Assembly: GCA_963837775.1 (NCBI GenBank)
Contig: CAWIOX010000034.1
Span: 1 to 64,000, forward strand
Direction of reading: 5' to 3'
DNA length: 64,000 nt
Origin: CAWIOX01 sp963837775
GTDB lineage: Bacteria > Pseudomonadota > Gammaproteobacteria > Burkholderiales > Burkholderiaceae_D
Position numbers and translations under genes: made by a program. The first letter of the stretch is position 1; every line of letters starts with the position of its first letter. Under the pieces are notes generated by a model. That model was not told where the DNA came from, made no database searches, and saw nothing but the letters and a program-made list of their open reading frames with translations. This document shows positions 48,740 through 57,788 of this stretch, piece by piece.

Positions 48740-49090
48740 ATGTGTGAAGTGTTTGTGAAAGCGGACCCGGCCTTGTATGCGTGCCGGGCCCGTTCGCTGC
48801 GCCTGCATGGCGCAGTCACCTCGATCCGGCTGGAAAATCAGTTCTGGCAGGTGCTGGAAGAGATTGCCGCGCGCGACCGGATGACGACCAACCAGCTGAT
48901 CACCAAACTGTACGACGAAATCGTCGCCTATCGCGGCGAAATTGACAACTTCGCCTCCTTCCTGCGCGTCTGCTGCCTGCGCTATCTGGCGCTGATGGCC
49001 GAGCGCGAGATCCCGGCCGAGCAGCGTCTGCCGCTGGCGCAGCGCCAAGCCGGCGCGGCCACGCCGGCATCATTGCTGCATTTGCGCTGA
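48740..49090 (+). CDS. Ribbon-helix-helix domain protein
   Basis: 116 residues. A ribbon-helix-helix segment around residues 20-70 (LHGAVTSIRLENQFWQVLEEIAARDRMTTNQLITKLYDEI) matches the RHH_4-type family, which is common in proteobacteria and presumed DNA-binding. AGAAGGAGCGACC precedes the ATG. It sits between PfpI and cupin genes, same direction, 16 bases before the cupin, suggesting an operon; target unknown. Confidence 0.82.
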   Translation: MCEVFVKADPALYACRARSLRLHGAVTSIRLENQFWQVLEEIAARDRMTTNQLITKLYDEIVAYRGEIDNFASFLRVCCLRYLALMAEREIPAEQRLPLAQRQAGAATPASLLHLR

Positions 49091-49106
49091 CCGCAAGGAG
49101 AACCCC

Positions 49107-49445
49107 ATGGCACTGTCCCACGCCACGTCCGGCACCGTGATCGACATCCGACCGCTGGCGGAAAAATGCACGACATTCTCGGCCATCGCACTGTTCAAGA
49201 CGCCGCAACTCGAAGTGATCCGGATGACCATGCCGCGCGGCAAGACGATGCCGGAACACAAGGTGCCGGGCGACATCACCGTGCAATGCATCGAAGGGTC
49301 AATCGGATTCAGCGCGCACGGCAAGACGCAAACGCTGCGCGCCGGCGAACTGATGTTCCTGGCCGGCGGCGAGCCGCATGCACTGCAGGCACTCGAAGAT
49401 GCCTCGGTATTGGTCACGATCGTGCTGAAGAAAGCCACAGACTAA
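49107..49445 (+). CDS. Small cupin-domain protein
   Basis: 112 residues, a single cupin barrel (RMTMPRGKTMPEHKVPGDITVQCIEGSIGFSAHGKTQTLRAGELMFLAGGEPHALQAL) with the His/Glu pattern of cupin motif 1 partly present (PEHKVPGDITVQCIEG) and His in motif 2 (EPHAL). Could bind a metal or small ligand. Strong GGAG. Last gene of the small plus-strand group. Confidence 0.82.
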   Translation: MALSHATSGTVIDIRPLAEKCTTFSAIALFKTPQLEVIRMTMPRGKTMPEHKVPGDITVQCIEGSIGFSAHGKTQTLRAGELMFLAGGEPHALQALEDASVLVTIVLKKATD

Positions 49446-49493
49446 GGGTACTGGCCGGGCCTGCATCGGACTCCGGCAAGCCCGCAGCCCATC

Positions 49494-49585
49494 AAAATAT
49501 ACCCCTAGGTGTATTTTTAAAGTACCAATGAAACCGTGCGGCGAGCACATTGTTTTGATGCATACTCCCGCATTTTTGCTTAAAT
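49494..49585 (+). repeat. Dispersed intergenic element, copy 3
   Basis: AATATACCCCTAGGTGTATT, then ACCAATGAAACCGTGCGG, GCACATTGTTTTG and CATACTCCCGCATTTTTG. The core folds as GTGC-GGCGA-GCAC, with CAATG and CATTG able to pair outside it. Lies between the convergent ends of the cupin gene and gpsA, so in this copy it cannot be a gene leader; a role as terminator is possible. Confidence 0.85.
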
Positions 49586-49615
49586 ACAGGATGCTCTAGG
49601 CCTCTGGTCAGCTGC

Positions 49616-50609
49616 CTAGAGCGCCTCGTCGCGCGGGTCGCGCGCCAGCAGCCTGACCACCATGTCGCGCGCCGAATCGCCATCGAACAGCACGCCGGCC
49701 ACCGCCGCGGTGATCGGCATCTCGATGTCGCGCTCGGCCGCCAGTTCACGCACCGCCTGCGCGCAGCGCACGCCCTCGGCCACATGCCCGAGTTCGGCCA
49801 CGATCTGGTCCAGCGGCTTGCCTTGCGCCAGCCCCAGTCCGACCTGACGGTTGCGCGACAGGTCGCCGGTGCAGGTCAGGATCAGATCGCCGACCCCGGT
49901 CAGCCCCATGAAGGTTTCGGCGCGGCCGCCGAGCGCAATGCCGAGCCGCGAGATCTCCGCCAGCCCGCGCGTCATCAGCGCGGCCCGCGCATTCAGGCCC
50001 AGGCCCAGGCCATCGGCCACGCCGGTGGCGATCGCCAGGATGTTCTTGACCGCACCGCCGACTTCGACCCCGACCAGATCGTCGCTGGAATACACCCTGA
50101 TATTGCCGCCATGCACCGCTGCCACCACCCGTTCACGCAAGCGCGGCAGAACCGGACGCGATGGTCAGCGCACACGGCAGGCCGCGCGCGACTTCCTGCG
50201 CAAACGAAGGGCCGGACAGCGCGCCGGCCGGGATCGCGTCGCCCAGCACCTCGCGCACCACCTGATGCGGCAGCAAATGGGTCTGCGCCTCGAAGCCCTT
50301 GCACAGCCAGACGAGATTCGGGATCGGATGCGGCTGCAGGCGCTGCGCCAGCGGCCGCAATCCGGCCACCGAAGACGCCAGAATCAGCAGCCCATCGCTG
50401 CCGGCATGCGCAATGGCGGCCTCGAAATCGGCGCTCAGCAGCAGCGCATCGGGCAGCGGAAAGCCGGGCAATGCGGGATTTTCCCGTTGCACGGCGGCGG
50501 CGCGCATCGCCGCCTGATTGCGGCCCCACAACACGACCTGATGTCGGGCGGCCAGCGCCAGCGCCAGCGCAGTACCCCATGCGCCGGCGCCGAGTATCGT
50601 GATTTTCAT
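49616..50609 (-). CDS. gpsA: Glycerol-3-phosphate dehydrogenase [NAD(P)+], frame broken near 50155
   Basis: About 330 residues. Makes sn-glycerol-3-phosphate for phospholipids. N-terminal dinucleotide site MKITILGAGAWGTALAL, VVLWGRN, SGPSFAQEVARGLPCALT, then after one extra base near 50145-50165 the catalytic part RERVVAAVHGGNIRVYSSDDLVGVEVGGAVKNILAIA (catalytic Lys) and the C-terminal helical domain. Since GpsA is normally needed for membrane lipid synthesis, the frame break is most likely a sequence error. Expected order secB-gpsA is interrupted by an SH3-like gene. Confidence 0.88.
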
Positions 50610-50705
50610 GGATGGCACGCGGATATTGGACAAGATGATGGAAGAAAAATGAGTGATTAAGGCTTGCATCAGGCATTTGGCGCGCACTAGCAGCGCCACA
50701 GGGCA

Positions 50706-50791
50706 AAAATATACTCCACCCTGTATTAATTGAAGCCCAATGAAAACGTGCGGCAACCGGTATATTTACCGGCATACTCCCGCATAATCGA
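50706..50791 (+). repeat. Dispersed intergenic element, copy 4
   Basis: AATATACTCCACCCTGTATT, then GCCCAATGAAAACGTGCGGC and GGCATACTCCCGCATAATCG. The second hairpin arm is altered (CCGGTATATTTACCGG, a different palindrome). It lies between the gpsA start and the end of the SH3-like gene, in opposite orientation to both. Confidence 0.8.
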
Positions 50792-50822
50792 TGAAAAATC
50801 AGGGAGTCCGGGACGTGCGGCC

Positions 50823-51266
50823 TTATTCGCCCCAGACCTCGGTTGCCTTCGCATAGCCGGACTGGCCATCGCGATGGCGGACCTTGACCCAGCCTGCGGC
50901 GGCCGGCGCCGACAGTTCCAGCAGCACGCCTTTATCGGCACTGAACACGACCGCAGCGCCCTCCTCGGCGGCCGCCCGCACCTTCAGACTGGCGACATTG
51001 GCGACGACCGTGCGCTTGCTGCTGAGCGCCTTGGACTCCAGCCACAACAGATCGCCGCTGGCATCGCGCACCTTGCTCCATTCGCCGTAAGTCAACACCA
51101 CTTCGAGCGGCATCTGACGCGGCGCGACGAATTTTTTGATCCCGCGCAGCGACGGCGCATCGTACAGCACCGCAGGCGCGTCGCCGACCGACTTGAAGTC
51201 AATCGCATGGGCCGCGGCTGCGGCAGACAACAATATTGCAAGCGGGATAAGACGGGCAAACTGCAT
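50823..51266 (-). CDS. Exported bacterial SH3-domain protein
   Basis: 147 residues. Signal peptide MQFARLIPLAILLSAAAAAHA, then two SH3b-like repeats (VGDAPAVLYDAPSLRGIKKFVAPRQMPLEVVLTYGEWSKVRDASGDLLWLE and VANVASLKVRAAAEEGAAVVFSADKGVLLELSAPAAAGWVKVRHRDGQSGYAKATEVWG). Such periplasmic domains often bind peptidoglycan. Start at the second ATG (51266), which begins the signal peptide. Downstream of secB, same strand. Confidence 0.85.
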   Translation of the reverse strand: MQFARLIPLAILLSAAAAAHAIDFKSVGDAPAVLYDAPSLRGIKKFVAPRQMPLEVVLTYGEWSKVRDASGDLLWLESKALSSKRTVVANVASLKVRAAAEEGAAVVFSADKGVLLELSAPAAAGWVKVRHRDGQSGYAKATEVWGE

Positions 51267-51355
51267 AAAACGACTCCTGCAATGCATGATCCCGCCAGAC
51301 GGCGCATCGTCGGCAATCGCTCGACGATGCGCGCAGGCGGAAATGGCTTTAGTGA

Positions 51356-51841
51356 TTAATGCGTTGCGCTCGAAGCGTCCGGCACCAGGATGCCTTCACC
51401 GCTTTGCTCGGCCAATGCCTGCAGGCGCTGCTGATAGAACACTTCGAAATTGATTTCGGCCAGGTGAATCGGCGGGAATCCGGCACGCGTGATCGCATCG
51501 GCGATGTTGGCGCGCAGATACGGATAGACGATATTCGGGCAGCCGATGCCGAGCAGCGGGTCGAGTTGTTCGGCAGGAATGTTGCGCGCCTCGAAAATGC
51601 CGGCTTGCTTGCCTTCGACCAGGAACGCGACCTTGTCGTTGATTTTTGCAGTGACGGTAATCGTCACGCAGGATTCGAACACGCCATCGGCCAGCGCTTC
51701 GGAGCTGACATCGACCGCAACTTCAATGTTCGGCGACTCTTGCTCAAGGAAAATTGCCGGGGAATTAGGCTGCTCCAGAGACATGTCCTTCAGGTATACG
51801 CGCTGGATTTGGAATACGGGTTGCAGGTTTTCTTCAGACAT
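51356..51841 (-). CDS. secB: Protein-export chaperone SecB
   Basis: 161 residues. Tetrameric cytosolic chaperone that hands unfolded preproteins to SecA. Family blocks: FQIQRVYLKDMSLEQPNSP, VFESCVTITVTAKINDKVAFLVEGKQAGIFEARN, LLGIGCPNIVYPYLRANIADAITRAGFPPIHLAEINFEVFY. Member of a minus-strand group rhodanese-grxC-secB, a usual order in Betaproteobacteria. Confidence 0.97.
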   Translation of the reverse strand: MSEENLQPVFQIQRVYLKDMSLEQPNSPAIFLEQESPNIEVAVDVSSEALADGVFESCVTITVTAKINDKVAFLVEGKQAGIFEARNIPAEQLDPLLGIGCPNIVYPYLRANIADAITRAGFPPIHLAEINFEVFYQQRLQALAEQSGEGILVPDASSATH

Positions 51842-51941
51842 GAAACGCTTTCATAGGGGTTGAAAATGGGCAACAGATACGCGCCCTTCACATGATTGTA
51901 TAGGCTGGCGCCGTTTCGGCAGAAAATGACGCCGCGTAACC

Positions 51942-52208
51942 TTACTCGCCTTGCAGCAGCGGCGTCAACTTGCCGGCATGGTCGAGCGCAGCCAGATCAT
52001 CGAAACCGCCGACATGGGTGCTGCCGATATAGATTTGCGGCACGGTGCGGCGTCCGGTTTTCTGCATCATTTCTTCGCGCAGCTGGGCGTCGAGATCGAC
52101 CCGGATTTTCTCGATGGTTGCAACACCACGGCTTTTCAGCAATTGCTCGGCCCGCACGCAATACGGGCAAACGGCGGTGCTGTACATCAATACACTTGCA
52201 GTCATCAT
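51942..52208 (-). CDS. grxC: Glutaredoxin 3
   Basis: 88 residues. Thioredoxin fold with CPYC redox site (YSTAVCPYCVRAEQLL), TVPQIYIGSTHVGGFDDL for glutathione binding. Reduces mixed disulfides. Two consecutive ATGs at the start. Seven bases from the rhodanese gene upstream. Confidence 0.95.
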   Translation of the reverse strand: MMTASVLMYSTAVCPYCVRAEQLLKSRGVATIEKIRVDLDAQLREEMMQKTGRRTVPQIYIGSTHVGGFDDLAALDHAGKLTPLLQGE

Positions 52209-52215
52209 TTTTTCC

Positions 52216-52617
52216 TTATTTCACCGAAGGCAAACCTTGCTTCTGCCAGTCTGCCATGCCGCCATCCAGACTGACGGCCTGGTTGAAGCCGGCTTTTTTC
52301 AGCAGCGTCAACGCTTTCGTCGAACGAATGCCCGATTGGCATACAACGATCACCGGTTTGTCTTTATACTTCTCCAGTTCGGCCAATTTGCCAGCCAATT
52401 CATTGAGCGCAATGTTTTTCGCATCACGCACATGGCCGGCGGAAAATTCGGCTGGCGTGCGCACATCCAGAACCAGGGTCTTGCCCTGATTCATCAGTTG
52501 CGTCGCCTGCAGCAGGCTAACCTTGGCACCGCGCCGCATCACTGCCGGCACCAGCAAAGCACCGCCAGACAAAAGTACCAGTGCTACTATAAAAATGTTG
52601 TCAATGAAGAATTTCAC
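52216..52617 (-). CDS. Membrane-anchored rhodanese-like protein (YibN type)
   Basis: 133 residues. One N-terminal membrane segment (NIFIVALVLLSGGALLVPAVM) and a single rhodanese domain with active-site loop CQSGIRS and LDVRTPAEFSAGHVRDAKNI. Probably handles sulfur or persulfide transfer at the membrane. First gene of the secB group, divergent from gpmA. Confidence 0.92.
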   Translation of the reverse strand: MKFFIDNIFIVALVLLSGGALLVPAVMRRGAKVSLLQATQLMNQGKTLVLDVRTPAEFSAGHVRDAKNIALNELAGKLAELEKYKDKPVIVVCQSGIRSTKALTLLKKAGFNQAVSLDGGMADWQKQGLPSVK

Positions 52618-52698
52618 AGGGTTCCAATGTTTAAATGAATCCCATCATTATAAAATAGAACCCTATCTCCCTTTATCCAGCCCACTACTTTTCCCACC

Positions 52699-53445
52699 AT
52701 GTATAAAATCGTATTGATGCGCCACGGCGAATCCACCTGGAATCTAGATAATCGCTTTACCGGCTGGACCGACGTCGACCTGACTGAAAAAGGCGTGGCC
52801 GAAGCCCGCCAGGCCGGACAGGTATTGCGTGAAGCCGGCTTCAGCTTTGACCTCGCTTACACCTCGGTACTCAAACGCGCGATCCGCACGCTGTGCGGCA
52901 CGCTCGACGAAATGGACCTGATGTGGCTGCCGGTGGTGCACGACTGGCGCCTCAACGAGCGCCACTACGGTGCATTGCAAGGCTTGAACAAGGCAGAAAC
53001 CGCAGCCCAGTACGGCGACGAACAGGTTCTGGTATGGCGTCGCAGCTACGACATCCCGCCACCGCCGCTCGATGCCGGCGATGAGCGCACGTCGTTCAAT
53101 GACCCGCGTTATGCCGGCCTGGATCGCGCACAGATCCCGCTGACCGAGTGCCTGAAAGACACCGTTGCGCGCGTGATGCCGGTTTGGGACGACAGCATTG
53201 CGCCCGCCATCCGTGCCGGCAAACGCATCATCATCTCGGCCCACGGCAACAGCCTGCGCGCCTTGATCAAGATGCTCGACGGCATCAGCGATGCCGACAT
53301 CGTCAACCTGAACATCCCCAACGGCCAACCGCTGGTGTATGAGCTGGACGCCGACCTGAAACCGATCAAGAGCTACTACCTGGGTGACCAGTCCGCGATC
53401 GATGCGGCACTGAAAGCCGTCGCCAGCCAAGGCAAGGCCAAGTAA
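52699..53445 (+). CDS. gpmA: 2,3-bisphosphoglycerate-dependent phosphoglycerate mutase
   Basis: 248 residues. Glycolytic interconversion of 3- and 2-phosphoglycerate. Phospho-His loop LMRHGESTWNLDNRFTGW, LNERHYGALQGLNK, and second catalytic His in IISAHGNSLRALIK. Start of a plus-strand group gpmA-envC-ctpA; only seven bases separate it from the next gene. Confidence 0.98.
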   Translation: MYKIVLMRHGESTWNLDNRFTGWTDVDLTEKGVAEARQAGQVLREAGFSFDLAYTSVLKRAIRTLCGTLDEMDLMWLPVVHDWRLNERHYGALQGLNKAETAAQYGDEQVLVWRRSYDIPPPPLDAGDERTSFNDPRYAGLDRAQIPLTECLKDTVARVMPVWDDSIAPAIRAGKRIIISAHGNSLRALIKMLDGISDADIVNLNIPNGQPLVYELDADLKPIKSYYLGDQSAIDAALKAVASQGKAK

Positions 53446-53452
53446 GTCCGGC

Positions 53453-54898
53453 ATGCCAGCCAACCGTGCCGCACCATTGCCCAAACCAGCCCGCGCCTCA
53501 CTGCGCGGCTGGGCGGCAATGCTCGGTATCGCGCTGATGGTGGGCATCGGCGCCTGCCCTGCGCCGCGCGCACAGGCGGCCGACAACATCACCGAACGCA
53601 CCAGGCAAAAGCGCGCGGCAGAATCCGAGCGCGCCGAGTTACAGAAAAAACTAAGCAATATCAAACACAGCATCAACCAGACCACCAGCGCCAAAGACAG
53701 CGCTGCCGAAGCGCTGGCCAGCTCCGAAAGCGCGATCTCGGATGCCAACCGCAGCTTGCGCGATCTGGCCGAAGAACAGACCCAAACCCAGGCCAGGCTA
53801 GCCCAATTAATGCTGGAACAGGCGCAACTCGCCAGAACTGTCGAAGCCAAGCAAGCGCAGCTCGCCAAATTACTGCGCGGACAATATGTCGCCGGCAACG
53901 AAGACCGCATCAAGTTGCTGCTGTCCGGCGACAATCCGAATCGCATCAACCGCGACATGCAATACATGGGTTACGTCTCCCAGGCGCAGGCCCAGCTGAT
54001 CGAATCCTTGCGTGCGAATCTGCAAGCGGTTGGCCTCAATCAGGCCGCGACCCGCAACGCCAAGGATGAATTGGACGAAATTGCGCAAGAGCAACGCGAG
54101 CAGAAGTCCATGCTGGAGCAGGAAAAAACACGACGCGCAACATTACTGAACCAGCTTTCCAGCAAACTTGCGGTGCAGCGCAAAGAAGCCGGCAATCTGC
54201 AACAGGATGATCAGCGCCTGTCCGGCTTGGTAGGAAAACTCGCACAATTGATAGAAGATCAGAAAAAGGCCAATGCAATCGCGCAGGAACAGCGTCGGCA
54301 AGCACAAATAGCGGCCCAGGCAAAAGCCGAACAGCAACAGCAAGAACGCGCCAGACAACGACTGGCGCGACTGCAAAGCAAGCCGTCCGTGGCAGCCGCC
54401 AAAGGAAAAGCGCCACGCCGGGATCCGATTGATAATGACCCGGCCCCGGCACAATCGGCTACACATAATGAACTTACGCCCGTTGCCAACGTCCAAGATG
54501 GCGTATTCGCCAAAATGCGTGGCCAGTTGCGGCTGCCGGTACGTGGTGAATTAATCACAAAATACGGCAGTAAACACGGCGATGGCCCCAGCTCCCGAGG
54601 ACTGTTCATCCGCGCCAGCGACGGCACCGAGGTGAAAACCGTTGCTGGCGGACAGGTTATCTTCGCGGACTGGTTGCGTGGTTTCGGCAATCTGATCATC
54701 ATCGACCACGGCAGCCAGTACATGACCATATACGGCAATAACCAAGCCGTACTGAAACGGGCCGGGGATGCCGTCAAAGCAGGCGATGTCATCGCCAGCA
54801 GCGGGAATAGCGGCGGCAATGCACAATCAGGTTTATACTTTGAAATGCGATATCAAGGTCGCGCGTTTGACCCGCTTGGATGGGTAACTATTAGGTGA
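53453..54898 (+). CDS. EnvC-like murein hydrolase activator (LytM/M23 domain, degenerate)
   Basis: 481 residues. N-terminal signal/anchor segment (MLGIALMVGIGACPAPRAQA), a long coiled coil (about residues 45-290), a linker, then a C-terminal LytM domain (LRLPVRGELITKYGSKHG ... IIIDHGSQYMTIYGNN ... GLYFEMRYQGRAFDPLGW). The expected zinc ligands HxxxD and HxH are not present (SSRGLFIRA; YFEMR), so like E. coli EnvC it should activate cell-division amidases rather than cut murein. Cotranscribed with gpmA and ctpA. Confidence 0.92.
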   Translation: MPANRAAPLPKPARASLRGWAAMLGIALMVGIGACPAPRAQAADNITERTRQKRAAESERAELQKKLSNIKHSINQTTSAKDSAAEALASSESAISDANRSLRDLAEEQTQTQARLAQLMLEQAQLARTVEAKQAQLAKLLRGQYVAGNEDRIKLLLSGDNPNRINRDMQYMGYVSQAQAQLIESLRANLQAVGLNQAATRNAKDELDEIAQEQREQKSMLEQEKTRRATLLNQLSSKLAVQRKEAGNLQQDDQRLSGLVGKLAQLIEDQKKANAIAQEQRRQAQIAAQAKAEQQQQERARQRLARLQSKPSVAAAKGKAPRRDPIDNDPAPAQSATHNELTPVANVQDGVFAKMRGQLRLPVRGELITKYGSKHGDGPSSRGLFIRASDGTEVKTVAGGQVIFADWLRGFGNLIIIDHGSQYMTIYGNNQAVLKRAGDAVKAGDVIASSGNSGGNAQSGLYFEMRYQGRAFDPLGWVTIR

Positions 54899-54901
54899 GA
54901 C

Positions 54902-56353
54902 ATGGGCAGCAAACTTAAAAATTTCAGTCTGATCAGTTTGGGAATGATTGCAGGCGTTGCCGCATCAATGCAATTTTCCGCGCTCGCGCAAAAAAATATC
55001 GACAACCCTTTGCCGCTGGAGGAATTGCGTCAGTTGGCAGACGTGTTCGGGCTGATCAAATCAGACTATGTCGAACCGGTCGAAGATAAAAAACTGCTGA
55101 CAGAAGCAATTTCCGGCATGGTCGCCTCGCTCGACCCCCACTCTGCCTATCTGGATAAGAAGGCCTACAAGGAACTGCGCGAAGGTACACAGGGCAAATT
55201 TGTCGGCCTAGGCATAGAGGTCGGCATGGAAGACGGCTACGTCAAAGTGATCTCGCCAATTGAAGACTCACCAGCCTATCGTGCAGGACTCAAAGCGGGC
55301 GACCTCATCACCCGGCTCGATTCAACGCCAGTCAAAGGCATGACACTGGATCAGGCTGTCAAAAAAATGCGCGGTGAACCGAATACCAAAATCACGCTCA
55401 CGATCGCCCGCAAAGACGAAGATAAGCCGGTCATCATCACCATCGTACGCCAGGAAATCCATGTCCAGAGCGTAAAATCCAAGGTGGTTGAACCTGGTTA
55501 TGCATGGTTGCGCGTGGCCCAGTTTCAAGAACCGACCGTAACTGATTTGGCAAAAAAAATCAGCGACATCTATGCGCAAGAGCCTCAGCTGAAAGGTCTG
55601 GTTCTCGATCTGCGCAATGACCCGGGTGGAGTATTGCCCGGCGCAATTGGCGTTGCCGCAGCTTTCCTGCCTAAAGACGTCACCGTCGTCTCAACCAATG
55701 GCCAATTGCCGGATTCAAAAGCGACGTTTTACGCCAAACGTGAATTCTATTCTTCACGCAGCTCTTCCGACCCGCTGTCAAAGCTGCCGGAAGCAATCAA
55801 GAAAGTGCCAATGGTGATTCTGGTCAACACTGGTTCAGCCTCAGCATCTGAAATCGTAGCCGGTGCACTGCAGGACTACAAGCGTGCAACTATTATCGGT
55901 ACCCAGACTTTCGGCAAGGGCTCGGTTCAAACCATCCGTCAACTGTCGGCCGACACAGCAGTCAAATTGACGACCGCACGCTACTACACGCCAAAAGGCC
56001 GCTCGATCCAGGCGACGGGCATCGTGCCTGACCTGATGGTGGAAGAGTATGCAGACGGTGATGGCCTGAATGGCCTACGCCTGCGCGAAGCCGATCTGCA
56101 AAAACATCTGACCAACGGTACTGAAAAGGAAGCCGACAGCAGCAAGGTCAAACGGGATGAACTGGAAGAGGAGCAACGCATCATCGCTCAGGAAAAAAAG
56201 CGCAAGCCACTGGAATATGGCAGCAAGGAAGACTTTCAGCTGACACAAGCACTGAACCACCTGAAAGGTTTGCCTGTCAAGATTTCGAAGGCAAAGCCAG
56301 AAACCAAGGCAGATGAGGCGGCAGATACGAAAAAAGACAACATCAAAAAATAA
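54902..56353 (+). CDS. S41-family C-terminal processing peptidase (CtpA)
   Basis: 483 residues. N-terminal membrane/signal segment (FSLISLGMIAGVAASMQFSALA), PDZ domain (GLGIEVGMEDGYVKVISPIEDSPAYRAGLKAGDLI), and S41 catalytic core with Ser in GSASASEIVAGALQDY and Lys in GTQTFGKGSVQTIRQL. C-terminal tail is Lys/Glu-rich. Periplasmic protease that in related bacteria degrades murein hydrolases or lipoproteins, which fits the adjacent EnvC-like gene (3-base gap). Terminator follows. Confidence 0.93.
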   Translation: MGSKLKNFSLISLGMIAGVAASMQFSALAQKNIDNPLPLEELRQLADVFGLIKSDYVEPVEDKKLLTEAISGMVASLDPHSAYLDKKAYKELREGTQGKFVGLGIEVGMEDGYVKVISPIEDSPAYRAGLKAGDLITRLDSTPVKGMTLDQAVKKMRGEPNTKITLTIARKDEDKPVIITIVRQEIHVQSVKSKVVEPGYAWLRVAQFQEPTVTDLAKKISDIYAQEPQLKGLVLDLRNDPGGVLPGAIGVAAAFLPKDVTVVSTNGQLPDSKATFYAKREFYSSRSSSDPLSKLPEAIKKVPMVILVNTGSASASEIVAGALQDYKRATIIGTQTFGKGSVQTIRQLSADTAVKLTTARYYTPKGRSIQATGIVPDLMVEEYADGDGLNGLRLREADLQKHLTNGTEKEADSSKVKRDELEEEQRIIAQEKKRKPLEYGSKEDFQLTQALNHLKGLPVKISKAKPETKADEAADTKKDNIKK

Positions 56354-56376
56354 GCGTCAAAGTACACATATGAACC

Positions 56377-56402
56377 AAGGCCGCAGAGATGCGGCCTTTT
56401 TT
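56377..56402 (+). terminator. Rho-independent terminator after ctpA
   Basis: AAGGCCGC (56377-56384), loop AGAGAT, GCGGCCTT (56391-56398) followed by TTTT. Ends the gpmA-envC-ctpA transcript; the thiF-like gene begins 38 bases later. Confidence 0.92.
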
Positions 56403-56439
56403 GGTGAAGCCTCACCGTAATTTTTTGCAATGCCCGCCC

Positions 56440-57198
56440 ATGAACGATAATCAGCTACTGCGCTATTCCCGTCATATCCTGCTCGATGAAATTGGTATCG
56501 AAGGTCAGGAAAAAATTCTGTCTGCACACGCACTGATCATCGGTGCCGGTGGCCTGGGCTCGCCGGCAGCGTTTTATCTGGCGTCAGCCGGTGTGGGAAG
56601 AATTACCCTGGTCGATAATGACATCGTGGATTTGACCAATCTGCAACGCCAGATCCTGCACACAACAGACCGCATTGGTCAGCCAAAAACTGTTTCCGGG
56701 CAACAGACTCTGGCACAGATCAATCCTGAAATTCAGATCGTCGCACTGAATGAAAGGCTAGAAGGAGCACGCCTGAACGAATTAGTGTCGCAGGCCAGTA
56801 TCGTGCTCGATTGCAGCGACAACTTCGCGACGCGGCATGCGATCAATCAGGCTTGCGTGACCCACAAGATACCCCTGGTATCGGGCGCAGCAATTAAATT
56901 TGACGGCCAGATCAGTGTATTCGACCCACGCAACCAGACCGCCCCCTGTTATGCCTGCCTTTTCCCACCAGATCAACAGCATGAGGAGGTTCGTTGCGCC
57001 ACGATGGGGGTGTTCGCGCCGCTGGTCGGCATCATAGGCACCATGCAAGCCGCCGAAGCGCTGAAATTAATCGTGGGAATAGGCACATCGCTTGCTGGCC
57101 GCTTATTATTGCTGGATGTACGCAATATGGATTGGACCAGTATCCGGATTGTGCGCAATAGATCGTGCACTGTGTGCGGGAAATCAGAAACCGTTTAA
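56440..57198 (+). CDS. ThiF/MoeB/HesA-family adenylyltransferase
   Basis: 252 residues. E1-like enzyme activating the C-terminal Gly of a ThiS- or MoaD-type sulfur carrier. N-terminal LLRYSRHILLDEIGIEGQEKIL, ATP-binding IIGAGGLGSPAAFYLA, TLVDNDIVDLTNLQRQIL, LDCSDNFATRHAINQAC and two zinc Cys pairs (CYACLF, CTVCGK). The choice between MoeB and ThiF cannot be made from sequence. Start ATG at 56440; no carrier gene is adjacent. The stop lies directly before an insertion-sequence graveyard. Confidence 0.92.
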   Translation: MNDNQLLRYSRHILLDEIGIEGQEKILSAHALIIGAGGLGSPAAFYLASAGVGRITLVDNDIVDLTNLQRQILHTTDRIGQPKTVSGQQTLAQINPEIQIVALNERLEGARLNELVSQASIVLDCSDNFATRHAINQACVTHKIPLVSGAAIKFDGQISVFDPRNQTAPCYACLFPPDQQHEEVRCATMGVFAPLVGIIGTMQAAEALKLIVGIGTSLAGRLLLLDVRNMDWTSIRIVRNRSCTVCGKSETV

Positions 57199-57788
57199 AC
57201 CGATGAATAGCAGCGGACCTGTGTAATTAACCACTGTGAATTGTGAATTCCCACTTTGCGGACGCTCATCTGTAAGCCTCCAGCCGTCCCATCTATGAAT
57301 GCCTGCATTGGCTTGCCATACTTCCAGGTCGTACATTTCAGTCAGATGCCCCTCGATTTCGCGCACTGGTAAACCGCGGGCATAGAGCGAAATCACCTTG
57401 TCGTCAAAGCCTGGCAACCGACGCTGATGTTTGGCGACCAACTGCGGTTCAAAGCTGCCGTTGCGGTCGCGTGGAATATCGAGCGTAAGCCTGCTTTCCG
57501 CAGCCAGAACCGATTTCTTGCTGCTGCCGTTTTTGTGGTTGCGGGTCGGTGCGGGTGCGTTGCGCTGCTGCCCAGATGATGGGAGAGTTCGGCCTGAAGC
57601 ACTCGCTCTGCAAGCGCTTTTTTGAGCTGACCAAACAGCCTCGCGTCGGTAAACATGGCTTGCGGGTTGTTGGGATCAACCCCCTCGAGTAATTTGTCCA
57701 GCGTGGCTTTGTCAATGGTTGTCATACGTATCCTTTCCAGGGATAAAGTTTATCGCATGACTTCTTTCACACAAAAAATCTGACAGGC
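57199..57788 (-). pseudogene. IS256-family transposase remnant (N-terminal part, frameshifted, 3'-truncated)
   Basis: From ATG 57725 the translation reads TIDKATLDKLLEGVDPNNPQAMFTDARLFGQL and AELSHHLG. After a frameshift around 57540-57590 it continues as NHKNGSSKKSVL ... IPRDRNGSFEPQLVAKHQRRLPGFDDKVISLYARGLPVREIEGHLTEMYDLEV, then loses similarity near 57320. This is the first ~170 of about 400 residues; the DDE catalytic core is gone, so it is dead. Shine-Dalgarno GGAAAGG is kept, and an IS-end-like sequence (TGTCAGATTTTTTGTGTGAA on the minus strand) lies about 57761-57784. The 3' flank up to thiF is unrecognised. Confidence 0.85.
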
